Shown: piece after piece, positions 46,668-55,596 of the stretch
Layout of the letters: every line of letters begins with the position of its first letter
How positions within the stretch are numbered: position 1 is the first letter of the stretch
Origin: Clostridiaceae bacterium BL-3
GTDB taxonomy: Bacteria; Bacillota; Clostridia; Clostridiales; Clostridiaceae
DNA length: 64,000 nucleotides
Reading direction: 5' to 3'
Assembly (NCBI GenBank): GCA_902809985.1
Contig: CADDXC010000001.1
Coordinates: 1,240,001 to 1,304,000, forward strand
The notes under the pieces: model-generated
The model's input: only the letters and a program-made list of their open reading frames with translations
Databases searched by the model: none
Told to the model about the DNA's origin: nothing
Program-made: the position numbers and the translations under genes

Positions 46668-47510
46668 TTATAATTTTTGAACAGTTTTAGAACCATGTTC
46701 TCTACAGTGCACCCATCCTGCATATTCAGGGTCCTTCTTATTTCTCTTCAGAACCTCTCTTTCACCTAAGTATTTTTTCGCATCATAGCCATATACTTTT
46801 CTATCTTCACCTATGGGACAAACTTTTATGCAAACTCCACAGGGATAGCAAAATGCACTTTTAAGCTCAGCATGATATGCTGCACATTTTTTCTTATCCA
46901 TATCTGCAATAAGATTTTCCGTAGTCTTAAAAGAAGATGTAGGGCAGCATTTTCTACACATTTCACATTTAATACACAGATCTTTTTTCAAAACCGGATC
47001 AGGTGGAAGCAGAGCATTTGTTAAAACAGATACCAACCTTACCCTGGGACCAAATTCCTTGGTTATGAGAGTATGATTATATCCAATTGTCCCAAGTCCT
47101 GCATATTTCCCCGCCAATACTTGAGAAAAAGCTGCAGCTGGTTTTTCTATGAGGACAGAAATATCCCCATAACAATCTCTTGGAAAAAAGAATGCCTGTT
47201 TCTTTTGTACATTCAAATAATTTGAAATTTTATAGGCAGCTTCATCCAGAATCCTGTTAGCTGTATTATATAATTCAGAATACACAACAGAAGGGGTTGT
47301 CTCAAGCATAGGTAAATATATCTGCGTGCCAAGTACAATTACACTTTTTACTTCAGGCCATATGTTTTGCGGATAATATTCTGGATCTGTTTCGCCGTAT
47401 TTTTCCCATCTTTCCACAGGTGCAAATCCAATAAGGTTCATCTGTAACTTCTTCGCCATATTTATAATATTAAATTTTAACTGATAACTTTTGTTTGAAA
47501 AATTTAGCAT
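46668..47510 (-). CDS. double-cluster Fe-S protein, epoxyqueuosine reductase-like
   Basis: About 280 residues. The C-terminal half carries two [4Fe-4S] motifs, CIKCEMCRKCCPTSSF (about 190) and CYPCGVCIKVCPIGEDR (about 235). The N-terminal half resembles the cobalamin-binding fold of QueG and reductive dehalogenases (APVERW, FFPRDCYGD), but there is no HEAT-repeat end, so it is not a normal QueG. GAGGTGACAATT precedes the ATG chosen; the frame extends 11 residues further. Its leader carries an attenuator-like hairpin. Function unknown. Confidence 0.8.
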   Translation of the reverse strand: MLNFSNKSYQLKFNIINMAKKLQMNLIGFAPVERWEKYGETDPEYYPQNIWPEVKSVIVLGTQIYLPMLETTPSVVYSELYNTANRILDEAAYKISNYLNVQKKQAFFFPRDCYGDISVLIEKPAAAFSQVLAGKYAGLGTIGYNHTLITKEFGPRVRLVSVLTNALLPPDPVLKKDLCIKCEMCRKCCPTSSFKTTENLIADMDKKKCAAYHAELKSAFCYPCGVCIKVCPIGEDRKVYGYDAKKYLGEREVLKRNKKDPEYAGWVHCREHGSKTVQKL

Positions 47511-47544
47511 AATTGTCACCTCGTAAATTTTAAATAAGTTCATT

Positions 47545-47612
47545 CAAAAAAGCCAAGCTTCTTAAAATATAGTAAAATAATACATCAACTACTATACTTA
47601 AAAGCTTAGCCT
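47545..47612 (-). promoter_or_regulatory. terminator-like hairpin in a mRNA leader
   Basis: The minus strand has a long imperfect stem (GGCTAAGCTTTTAAGTATAGT against ACTATATTTTAAGAAGCTTGGC, shown in parts) and then TTTTTT, about 35 bases before the ATG at 47510. A terminator inside a leader, with a promoter upstream at 47659, suggests an attenuator or riboswitch-type expression platform; the aptamer is not recognised. Confidence 0.65.
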
Positions 47613-47658
47613 TTAGTTTTTCTAATCAGCTAACATATAACAATTTCTATTGATTTAT

Positions 47659-47687
47659 AATATATGGCACTTCAATCTATTTGTCAA
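47659..47687 (-). promoter_or_regulatory. sigma-A promoter of the Fe-S protein gene
   Basis: Minus-strand TTGACA (47682-47687), 17-bp spacer, TATATT (47659-47664). Transcription would start near 47652, giving a leader of about 140 bases. Confidence 0.75.
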
Positions 47688-47812
47688 CTGTTTATCTTAA
47701 AAAACTTGTACAAAATCATTGAAGATATAGTTGGTTAAGAATAAAATAATAACATGCGGATAATGATATAAATATTTTAATTTCAAATATATTATGGGAA
47801 GCGATAAATTTT

Positions 47813-48556
47813 ATGTTGACAAATTTATTTAAAGGAATACTTATAGGATTGATAACAGGTATGCCCTTAGGGCCCATCGGAGCTCTATGTCTTAAAAATA
47901 CCCTGACTTTTGGACGTAGATATGGTTTAATTTCTGGACTTGGATCAGCATTTACAGATAGTATTTACGCCTATCTCGCTGTCATGGGTTTCATGTTGAT
48001 TGAAAGATTTATTGTGTTACACGAAGAATATCTTCGTATTCTAGGAGGACTCATATTAATTTGTTCCGGTGCTTATCCTTTCGTACATAAGAAGCAAAAT
48101 AGTGTTTTAAATAAAAACATAGAAGAAATTAATGAAAAAAATACTTCAGCATATCATCACTTATTATTCAGGGCATTTACTTCTACATTTTTAATATCTC
48201 TGGCAAATCCGACTACTATTTTTGCGTTCATAGTTATATTTACAGGACTGCATTTATCAAATTTAAAAATAAGCCCCATGAATAAACCTTTTTTAATTCT
48301 AGGTGTATTTACAGGGAGCATGATTTGGTGGTTTGTGCTAGTTTTTACAGCAGGTAAATTCACAACTAAACTTAAAATGAAAAACAAATCACTTATAAAT
48401 AGAATATTAAATTCCGTAATAATATTGGGAGGAGTAGTAATATTTTTAAGTGCTTTTAACCATTTTAGCCTTAGAAAACTCACACTATTAAATTCAAAAT
48501 TACTTAAACTATTTTTTAACATCAAATCCAGAATACCTTTCTATAAATATAAATAG
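47813..48556 (+). CDS. LysE-family transporter
   Basis: 247 residues with about six hydrophobic segments. The N-terminus ILIGLITGMPLGPIGALCLKNTL matches the LysE/RhtB exporter family, which exports amino acids or related solutes. The C-terminal 40 residues are lysine-rich. It is divergent from the Fe-S protein gene, with 302 bp between them; substrate not known. Confidence 0.85.
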   Translation: MLTNLFKGILIGLITGMPLGPIGALCLKNTLTFGRRYGLISGLGSAFTDSIYAYLAVMGFMLIERFIVLHEEYLRILGGLILICSGAYPFVHKKQNSVLNKNIEEINEKNTSAYHHLLFRAFTSTFLISLANPTTIFAFIVIFTGLHLSNLKISPMNKPFLILGVFTGSMIWWFVLVFTAGKFTTKLKMKNKSLINRILNSVIILGGVVIFLSAFNHFSLRKLTLLNSKLLKLFFNIKSRIPFYKYK

Positions 48557-48584
48557 AAAGCTATCTTTTTATTCCATATTGTTT

Positions 48585-49436
48585 TCAAAAAATTTTGGAT
48601 TTAAAACCCCTTCCTCTCACTTCACTTGCATCCATAATAGACATAACTGCGTTAGCATCTAAATTATGGATAAATCTTTTGGCCTCTTCTACTTGTCTGG
48701 AATTCATTATGGAATATATGATCTTTTTTTGAGTTCCAGTATATGCTCCTTCGCCATAAAGGTAAGTAACTCCCCTTCCAAGTTTTTCTACTATAGCTTT
48801 TTCTACATCCTCAGTATTACTAGTCACTATAAACATTATTTTTCCCTTATCAAATCCCTCAATCATCTTGTCAACTACTACAGAATACATATACATGGAT
48901 ATCAATGTATATAGGGCAATAGGCAAATTCCCTATAATCATACCTATTGACACTATCACCGCATTGATCCCAAATCCAATTCTTCCTATGGAAATTCCAT
49001 ATTTCTTCTTTACTGCCACCGCTATTATATCTGTGCCACCTTGAGATGCTCTGCATTTGAATACAATTCCAGCCCCAACTCCCGTAAGCATTCCACTGCA
49101 CAATGCCGATAGAAGTGGATCCGGCAGATAATAAAAATTGTGCACCGTCCTGGTAAAAATTAAAGACAAAGACATGGCTGCCATGCCTATAAAGCTAAAA
49201 ATTCCAAACCTCCTATCCACGGTTTTAAATCCTACCATAAATATGGGAATGTTTATTGCTATAACAAAATACCCTGAAGGTATTCCCGTTAAATATTGAA
49301 ATATAATTGCAACACCCGATACTCCACCGCTTAAAAATTTATGGGGTATGATAAACATATTGACTCCAATGGAATATACGACATTTCCTATAATAATTAT
49401 CAGTATTCTCAATATAATACTTTTTACATTTTTCAT
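48585..49436 (-). CDS. YitT family membrane protein
   Basis: 283 residues; N-terminal membrane domain of about five helices (MKNVKSIILRILIIIIGNVVYSIG is in the first helix, shown as two parts), with GGVSGVAIIFQYLTGIPSG. The C-terminal DUF2179 domain (about 220-280) is soluble. GGAGAAATAAT precedes the ATG. Function of the family is not well established. Confidence 0.85.
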   Translation of the reverse strand: MKNVKSIILRILIIIIGNVVYSIGVNMFIIPHKFLSGGVSGVAIIFQYLTGIPSGYFVIAINIPIFMVGFKTVDRRFGIFSFIGMAAMSLSLIFTRTVHNFYYLPDPLLSALCSGMLTGVGAGIVFKCRASQGGTDIIAVAVKKKYGISIGRIGFGINAVIVSIGMIIGNLPIALYTLISMYMYSVVVDKMIEGFDKGKIMFIVTSNTEDVEKAIVEKLGRGVTYLYGEGAYTGTQKKIIYSIMNSRQVEEAKRFIHNLDANAVMSIMDASEVRGRGFKSKIF

Positions 49437-49610
49437 ATTATTTCTCCATAATCAATAACTTAACTCTATACAGCTGATTTTTCCCATTTTTAATCTCCAC
49501 TGCAATAGATTATATTGCATATTATTTTAGGTTTAGTAAAATAATTGACACATTAAAAGAGCATTCAGAATAAAATATTATGAAAAGTAATAGCATGAGG
49601 AGATTTTAAA

Positions 49611-50315
49611 GTGCTTTATTTTAATTACCCTGATGACTCCAATTATACATTTAATATTGACGAAAATTGTTTAAAATTCTATAGAAATGATACAGATACC
49701 GATTCTGTAAAATTAAGCGAGCAAAAATTATCACCTATTAATTTTAGCATAAATTATCCAGTAATATCAAATGAAAAAGAAATAGAATCCCTTACAAAAA
49801 TCAATAATCTTATTGCAGATGAAGTAAGCAAACTCTTTAGGAGTCAAGTTCTGCTTCCTGAAATTGTCGACTTTCATGATATACTTGGAAACTATGAAGT
49901 AACGCTAAATCAAAAAAATATTCTCAGTATACTTTTTAATATGGGTACTTATATAAACCATGCTGCCCACGGATATACAAAATACTCTTCTATAACAGCT
50001 AACACTGAAACAGGACAGGTATATGAGTTTAGTGATCTATTTAATCCTAAAGTATATTATACTAAAGTTTTAAACGATCTGGCAATGCAGTATATTAAAG
50101 AAAATAATATTGATTTAATAAGTGAATATAAAGGCATAACAGAAGATCAACAGTATTATCTAACTCCTGAAAATCTTGTATTGTATTATCAAATTTACGA
50201 ATACACACCTTATGTATACGGGCTTTTCAAAATAGAAATCCCATACAATAAAATAACCAATATTATAAGCCCCACAGGTCCCATAGCTAGGCTTACTAGA
50301 TCGACTGATCCTTAG
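49611..50315 (+). CDS. DUF3298-type (PdaC/RsiV-like) protein
   Basis: 234 residues, starting with GTG behind GAGGAGATTTTAAA; no signal peptide or membrane segment. Segments INFSINYPVISN, NHAAHGYTKYSSITANTETGQVYEFSDLF and the C-terminal IYEYTPYVYGLFKIEIPY resemble the PdaC (DUF4163)/DUF3298 domain of sporulation and anti-sigma proteins. The stop codon and last few residues lie inside a copy of the dispersed repeat (50306-50330), so the original C-terminus may have been longer or different. Confidence 0.72.
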   Translation: MLYFNYPDDSNYTFNIDENCLKFYRNDTDTDSVKLSEQKLSPINFSINYPVISNEKEIESLTKINNLIADEVSKLFRSQVLLPEIVDFHDILGNYEVTLNQKNILSILFNMGTYINHAAHGYTKYSSITANTETGQVYEFSDLFNPKVYYTKVLNDLAMQYIKENNIDLISEYKGITEDQQYYLTPENLVLYYQIYEYTPYVYGLFKIEIPYNKITNIISPTGPIARLTRSTDP

Positions 50316-50330
50316 GTTCAGGTGGAGTTT
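50306..50330 (+). repeat. dispersed repeat, copy C (partial)
   Basis: GATCCTTAGGTTCAGGTGGAGTTT, close to the start of copy A (GATTCTTAGGATCAGGTGGAGTTT). Only this end block is present. It contains the stop codon (TAG) of the preceding gene. Confidence 0.6.
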
Positions 50331-50355
50331 ACATGTAAAAAGAGGGATAGCCATA

Positions 50356-50670
50356 ATGTCACATATAAGAAAAATATCCGGCAGAGAATTGAGAAAGATG
50401 CTTGAAAGCAAATTTCCTCCACTTCTAATTGACGTTAGAACCCATAGGGAATTCCACAAAGGACATATAGACAGTAGCAAAAATATCCCCATTGAGAATT
50501 TTAAAGATATCATAAAAAAAATAAAACCAGATTTGAATTCTTCCATTGTAGTGTATTGCAAATGTGGTATAAAATCTGCAAAAGCCTCTCATATACTAAA
50601 AAAAATGGGATTCAAAAAAATTTACAATTTAGGTGGAATTGAAAACTGGCATCATAGACTTAAACGTTGA
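50356..50670 (+). CDS. single-domain rhodanese, PspE/GlpE-like
   Basis: 104 residues, one rhodanese domain. LLIDVRTHREFHKGHIDSSK is the N-terminal signature and VVYCKCGIKSAKASHIL contains the active-site Cys (about residue 71). It starts 40 bp after the DUF3298-type gene. Persulfide carrier or sulfurtransferase; partner unknown. Confidence 0.9.
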   Translation: MSHIRKISGRELRKMLESKFPPLLIDVRTHREFHKGHIDSSKNIPIENFKDIIKKIKPDLNSSIVVYCKCGIKSAKASHILKKMGFKKIYNLGGIENWHHRLKR

Positions 50671-50681
50671 TTTCATTAAAA

Positions 50682-50725
50682 AGGGAAATTAAGTTGTATG
50701 TCAATAAGAGCAGCTTAATTTCCCT
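50682..50725. terminator. terminator between convergent genes
   Basis: AGGGAAATTAAG and CTTAATTTCCCT pair perfectly over 12 bp; T-rich sequence on the minus side favours ending the gene at 50760, but it can serve both. Confidence 0.9.
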
Positions 50726-50759
50726 AAAATTTCTTAACTGTATTAAATTCTTTAAAATA

Positions 50760-51836
50760 CTATTCTACTATCATCAAATCTTTCGGATAATGATTTAATA
50801 CTTCACAGCCATCTTCATTGGCAATTACCAAATCCTCTATTCTCACTCCCACTTCTCCCGGTATATAGATACCAGGCTCAATGGAAAAAATCTGTCCCGG
50901 CTGAACCACGTCGGTATTAGCTGAAGAAACATCCCCGAAATCATGATCCTCTATTCCTATAGAATGTCCTAATCTATGGGTGAAATATTTTCCGTAGCCT
51001 TTTTCTGTTATATAATCTCTAGCTGCAGCATCTATATCGCAAAACCTGACTCCTGCTTTAGCTTTTTCTATTCCCCTCTTATTTGCCTCTAAAACTATAT
51101 TGTAAACTTCTCTACTGTGTTCTGGTGCATATTTATAGAAAACAGTTCTAGTCATATCTGAACAATAGGAATCTTTTTTACAGCCAATATCAATGACTAC
51201 ACTGTCTCCTTCTTTTACAGTTGAATCATCCATTACATGGTGTGGATCTGCTGCATTTGCGCCATAGCCTACAATTGGATCAAAGGAATGACCTTCTGCT
51301 CCCAGCTCTTCCCATATATCAGAAAGTATTTTCCCCATTTTCTTTTCAGAATACTTTTTTGGAATAAGCTTAATCATCCTGTCTATAGCAATATCATTTA
51401 ACTTGGAAGAATTTCTCATCAATTCCTTTTCTTTTTCATCTTTACACATTCTCACCCTGTCAATAATTTCTGAAGCATTTACAAACGCACTTCCAGCTTT
51501 CAATTCCATTAATTTGATCAAAAAATGTGAAGCCCAATTTTTATCGATACCCATAGGTTTATCTTTTTCAACATATTTTGAAAGAATTTCTACAGGCTTC
51601 TGAACATCATTATAGTATATAATATCTACTCCTAAATCTTCACTTATAGGAAACAATTCATTTACAAATAATCTGTTGTTTCCCTTTAAGTTTACATAGA
51701 GTACCAACATCCTCTCGCCAGGCAAAATCCACTTTCCTGTAAGGTAGAATATAGCAGATGGATCTGAAATTATCATCTGAGGTAATTTTTCTTCCTCCAT
51801 GAGCTTTAAAACTTTTTTAAGTCTTTCTTGTATCAT
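50760..51836 (-). CDS. Xaa-Pro aminopeptidase/dipeptidase, M24 family
   Basis: 358 residues: creatinase N-terminal domain followed by pita-bread metallopeptidase domain. Metal ligands are seen in VVIDIGCKKDSYCSDMTRTVF (two Asp), HRLGHSIGIEDHDFG (His), FSIEPGIYIPGEVGVRIEDLV (two Glu; shown in parts). It cleaves Xaa-Pro bonds in peptides, using two divalent metals. It lies 82 bp downstream of the amino acid permease. Confidence 0.92.
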   Translation of the reverse strand: MIQERLKKVLKLMEEEKLPQMIISDPSAIFYLTGKWILPGERMLVLYVNLKGNNRLFVNELFPISEDLGVDIIYYNDVQKPVEILSKYVEKDKPMGIDKNWASHFLIKLMELKAGSAFVNASEIIDRVRMCKDEKEKELMRNSSKLNDIAIDRMIKLIPKKYSEKKMGKILSDIWEELGAEGHSFDPIVGYGANAADPHHVMDDSTVKEGDSVVIDIGCKKDSYCSDMTRTVFYKYAPEHSREVYNIVLEANKRGIEKAKAGVRFCDIDAAARDYITEKGYGKYFTHRLGHSIGIEDHDFGDVSSANTDVVQPGQIFSIEPGIYIPGEVGVRIEDLVIANEDGCEVLNHYPKDLMIVE

Positions 51837-51918
51837 TGTAAATCCACTCCTAGGTTAAATTATTATTTTTAATTTTCTATATTCAATAGAAGATTAAATT
51901 TCAACTTTCACTATTAAA

Positions 51919-53322
51919 CTAACCCTGTTTAAATCCAGTCCTTTTTACAAAGTTATTCCAGATGGCAATTCCGCTAAATATTACAATCAGCGCCCCACCT
52001 ATCATTTCAACTTCATATATTACATTTTCCTTCAGGCTCGGCATAACCGGTGTCGCCGATAGGACAATACCCAATGATACCACTACTAGAACTACATATG
52101 CTATATTGACTGCCATGCTGTTTTTCTTAGAGATTTCATAAGGTCTTTCTTCATTAGGTCTTGTCTTTCTGAGTCTAATATATGAAGTAAGCAGCAGTAC
52201 ATAGGGAAATAACGCAGTAAGCGCAGTCATAGTGACAAGTACGTTATATATAGTATCGACTGAAGGCAGCAGAGATGTAGCAAGCAATATTACTGTCACT
52301 ATGACTGCCTGCAAATAAACCGCCTTTGTGGGTATGTTGTGTTCATTGACTTCAGTAAATGATTTGGAAAATATCCCCTTATTGACGCTTCCGAAAAGCA
52401 TCTTTATTGGCGAAGCAATATAGAGTATTATAGCTCCAAGAATTGAAAGGGATATTCCAAGTGCAACGAGCTTTATGAACCAGCTTCCAATTCCAAGATT
52501 GGCTGCAACCTGTGAAAGTGCTACAAGTACACCCTGGGAAGCAGTTATCTTATCTGTAGGAAGAATAAGGGTTATTGCAATTGAACCCAGAACATAAAGA
52601 CCTGCCACAAAAGCCGCAGCAATCAGTATAGCTTTGGGGAAATTTTTCTTTGGATTATCCATTTCCGTCACAAAATTAGCTGTAGTTTCAGCGCCAGCAA
52701 GAGCAAACATCACAGAAGAAATAGCAGCAAATGAATTCACGTCCATTTTGGGCATCATTGTCTGAACTGTGTAAACAGATGCAGGTTTATGTCCAAATAT
52801 GAGAACAGATATGAATGCCATGGCAATCAACAGTATTGTAGGAACAGTTGACCCCAGTGCTCCAATATTCGTAAATATCTTTCCAAAAGCCATACCCTTT
52901 GTACTTATTACTGATAAGATCCAGAAAATAACCAGGGATGCTGCCATTACAAATATTTTATTTTCTGCCAGAGCAGGTTGTCCTATTGCATAGGATACGT
53001 TTACCATTAAAAATGTTAAAAAAGAAGTATACCAGAATATCTTTGCCGTCCAATTCAACCAGGATACCATAAAACCCTGCTTGTCTCCATAGGCTTCCTT
53101 TACCCATTCATAAAGTCCGCCGTCCCGTGGATACGTTGCTGCAAGTTCGGCACAGATAAGGGCAATTGGTACAAAGAAAATAAAAGTAAAAATCACCCAT
53201 ACCGGGATTGCACCTAAGCCCAGCCCGAAACTAGATGCCGTAGATTTGGCAATCCACCTTATTCCAAAAAGTGCCGACACATTCATAAAAACTAAATCCC
53301 ATAATCCGATTTTGTTTTTCAT
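51919..53322 (-). CDS. APC-family amino acid permease (GadC/YjeM-like)
   Basis: 467 residues with about twelve membrane helices. The N-terminus GLWDLVFMNVSALFGIRWIA and AATYPRDGGLYEWVKEAYG match the glutamate/GABA-antiporter branch of APC transporters. The divergent XRE-cupin regulator 280 bp away and the downstream M24 peptidase suggest amino acid or peptide use. Substrate unproven. Confidence 0.85.
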   Translation of the reverse strand: MKNKIGLWDLVFMNVSALFGIRWIAKSTASSFGLGLGAIPVWVIFTFIFFVPIALICAELAATYPRDGGLYEWVKEAYGDKQGFMVSWLNWTAKIFWYTSFLTFLMVNVSYAIGQPALAENKIFVMAASLVIFWILSVISTKGMAFGKIFTNIGALGSTVPTILLIAMAFISVLIFGHKPASVYTVQTMMPKMDVNSFAAISSVMFALAGAETTANFVTEMDNPKKNFPKAILIAAAFVAGLYVLGSIAITLILPTDKITASQGVLVALSQVAANLGIGSWFIKLVALGISLSILGAIILYIASPIKMLFGSVNKGIFSKSFTEVNEHNIPTKAVYLQAVIVTVILLATSLLPSVDTIYNVLVTMTALTALFPYVLLLTSYIRLRKTRPNEERPYEISKKNSMAVNIAYVVLVVVSLGIVLSATPVMPSLKENVIYEVEMIGGALIVIFSGIAIWNNFVKRTGFKQG

Positions 53323-53601
53323 TTTTTGTCCTCCTTTAGTACAGTAAATAATAATTTAATAATCTGAAAATTACAATACAATATTACCATACTTTTTTCG
53401 ATATGTACATATATTTTTTAATTATATAGTAATTTTTTTATATATACTGTAATAAACTAAATTATACTACTTTAAAACTTCTGATACTACGGATGCTTAT
53501 TATTTGAAAATAATTTTCTATTATGATATTATAATTGAAGTAAAATAATGTGATTATTTAAGATTATAAAATTTCTAAATACACTACAATGGAGGAAAAC
53601 A

Positions 53602-54147
53602 ATGATTGGTGAAATAGCTAAAAAAATTCGTAATTTAAGAAAGAAAAATAATTTTACTTTAAAAGATCTAAGTCAAAAAACTGGTCTTTCAGTGAGTTTT
53701 TTGTCCCAAATAGAAAACGGTTCTTCCTCTCTTGCAATTACTTCTCTAAAAAAAATTGCAGATGCCCTTAATGTCAATATAAGTTACTTTTTTAAAGCTC
53801 CTGAAACTCATAATTTTCTAGTTAAAATAAATGAACAAAAATTATTTAAAATGGAAGGTTCCAATTCAGAATTTATAAGAATAAGCGGTAACTTTTCCTC
53901 AAGAAGCCTTGAATCCATGCTGGTAATAATACCTCCCGAGCAGCCCCATGGAAGCAGATTCAATCATCCGGGTGAAGAATTTGTATATGTACTGGAGGGC
54001 GGCCTTATCGTAACTTTAGATGGTAAAGAATATTTCGTAGAAGCAGGTAATTGTATACAGTATCCTTCAACTATAATACATTCATGGAGAAATCCTATGA
54101 AGCAGGCCACAAAACTGATTTGCGTAATAACTCCATTAATTTTCTAA
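53602..54147 (+). CDS. XRE-family regulator with a cupin domain
   Basis: 181 residues: helix-turn-helix (about 6-62, IRNLRKKNNFTLKDLSQKTG) and a C-terminal cupin (about 108-178, HGSRFNHPGEEFVYVLEGGL). The ATG follows TGGAGGAAAACA. Such proteins usually control nearby amino acid or amine transport/use genes; the divergent permease at 51919 is the likely target, via the 279-bp AT-rich intergenic region between them, in which I see no other gene. Confidence 0.9.
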   Translation: MIGEIAKKIRNLRKKNNFTLKDLSQKTGLSVSFLSQIENGSSSLAITSLKKIADALNVNISYFFKAPETHNFLVKINEQKLFKMEGSNSEFIRISGNFSSRSLESMLVIIPPEQPHGSRFNHPGEEFVYVLEGGLIVTLDGKEYFVEAGNCIQYPSTIIHSWRNPMKQATKLICVITPLIF

Positions 54148-54172
54148 AATATCAGTTCTTTATTTTAAGTAT

Positions 54173-54207
54173 AAAAAAGCACTCACCAATAAAAGTAAGT
54201 GCTTTTT
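54173..54207. terminator. terminator between convergent genes
   Basis: AAAAAGCACTCAC pairs with GTAAGTGCTTTTT (one bulge/mismatch) around a short loop; T runs on both strands. It ends the XRE-cupin gene and the small ORF on the other strand, whose stop codon lies within it. Confidence 0.88.
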
Positions 54208-54313
54208 ATAACTGTGAATCATCTTTACGACTTTTTTCATTTCTCCCTTTTACTAATCCCCGTATAAATATTGTTGTAATCACTATTCCTAAAACTATAA
54301 TTAATCCCTTCAT
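54206..54313 (-). CDS. 35-residue small membrane protein
   Basis: Short frame below the usual length cut. It starts ATG behind GAGGAGGATATTTGTA, reads MKGLIIVLGIVITTIFIRGL then a charged tail (VKGRNEKSRKDDSQL). One hydrophobic helix (about residues 3-19) with a basic C-terminus is typical of small bacterial membrane proteins. It ends within a terminator. Function unknown. Confidence 0.6.
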   Translation of the reverse strand: MKGLIIVLGIVITTIFIRGLVKGRNEKSRKDDSQL

Positions 54314-54426
54314 TACAAATATCCTCCTCATTAATAAAATTATAACATATTTTTTTTAAAAGGGGATCTTTATTCAATTCACAATACACAATTGATAGCA
54401 AATAGAAATTAAAGTTTACGCATATA

Positions 54427-54455
54427 TTGACATCCATATGTAAAAGATGTACAAT
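54427..54455 (+). promoter_or_regulatory. consensus sigma-A promoter of a small ORF
   Basis: TTGACA (54427-54432), 17-bp spacer, TACAAT (54450-54455). It directly precedes the 40-residue ORF with its AGGAGG site. Confidence 0.8.
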
Positions 54456-54479
54456 AGAATAATATGAGGAGGTGATAAA

Positions 54480-54602
54480 ATGGAAAATAAGAAATCTATA
54501 CTGATAACACCTGATGTTATGGAAGAATGTCTATGTGAATCTCTGGATATAATTGAAAAAAATACTCAGTCACATAAGAAAAATAAAAAGCATTTAAAGT
54601 AA
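54480..54602 (+). CDS. 40-residue small protein
   Basis: Short frame: ATG behind GAGGAGGTGATAAA, preceded by a consensus promoter. It begins MENKKSILITPDVMEECLC and ends in a lysine-rich tail (HKKNKKHLK). It is soluble, with two cysteines. No homologue is recognised. The 276 bp after it hold a CCACT/AGTGG hairpin (about 54716-54754) and no gene. Confidence 0.65.
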   Translation: MENKKSILITPDVMEECLCESLDIIEKNTQSHKKNKKHLK

Positions 54603-54878
54603 AGAATTATAATTTTCAATTCTCATCAGTCATTATGTGATATCCGTGATATTGTTACTTTCCCATCAGTAATTCTCTTTTAAAAGCTCCCAATAAGAAT
54701 AGCCTATAAATTTTCCACTGTTTTTCCTATATTTCATAGGAAATAAAGAGTGGTATTTTATAGGATCTTACATAAGACTTCATTTTCCCCTATACATATT
54801 CTACTTATATAAATTATTCTATTCGTATAATTATTTTTCGCCATAAATTCAAGAAATCTTGATTTAATTAAACTGCTA

Positions 54879-55370
54879 TTACAGTTTCAACTCCATAAAT
54901 CTTGCATCTTTAAACGGATTATAGGTATAAGCTGGAATATCATAAAACCCTGAGGATAAATACAGGTGCTGTGCACTTTTCATAGTTACAAGTGTATCGA
55001 GTCTTATGTATTTATAATTCATATCTTTAGCTTTTTCAATTGCTATATCTATAAGTTTTCTTCCTATACCCATCCCTCTGTAATTATCACGAACATAAAA
55101 TCTTTTCATTTCGCAAATATCCCCCAATATTTTTCTAAGAGCTACACATCCTGCGCTTTTCCCATCTACCGAGGCCAGTATAATTATGCCATCTGGTGAA
55201 CTATATTTTCCAGGTAACGTATTCACTTCTGTCTGAAATCCCTGAAAATCAAGATCTATGTTCAAGGAACCTGCATAATCTAAAAACAATTTTTTTACTT
55301 CCTCTAAATCCAATTTGTCTTCTGCCATTTTAAATTTAATTTCATGATTTTTCTCTTTAAAAATATTCAT
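54879..55370 (-). CDS. GNAT family N-acetyltransferase
   Basis: 163 residues. The acetyl-CoA binding signature is RFYVRDNYRGMGIGRKLI (R/Q-x-x-G-x-G/A) and the C-terminal YLSSGFYDIPAY is typical. AAAGGGGC precedes the ATG of MNIFKEKN; an 11-residue upstream extension is possible but lacks a site. Substrate unknown. Confidence 0.85.
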   Translation of the reverse strand: MNIFKEKNHEIKFKMAEDKLDLEEVKKLFLDYAGSLNIDLDFQGFQTEVNTLPGKYSSPDGIIILASVDGKSAGCVALRKILGDICEMKRFYVRDNYRGMGIGRKLIDIAIEKAKDMNYKYIRLDTLVTMKSAQHLYLSSGFYDIPAYTYNPFKDARFMELKL

Positions 55371-55596
55371 GTTGGTAGCCCCTTTAATTCTATAAAAATT
55401 CATGAAGCCAACTTTATAATTTCACCAGTTAGGGGAATGAAATTAAAAAAGTCAGCCTCGTTCTAATATAATATAAGATAAATACCCTGTAGTTAACAAA
55501 ACTTATATAAGATATTATAGCACATAATATGCTGATATGTTTAAATTGATCATAAATAATTTTGGAGATTTAGAGCAATTAATGAAATTAAAAATG

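Noticed and set aside
54237-54437. 66-residue minus-strand frame
   Set aside because: Wrong frame for the small membrane protein with the good ribosome site at 54206-54313; no start signal of its own.
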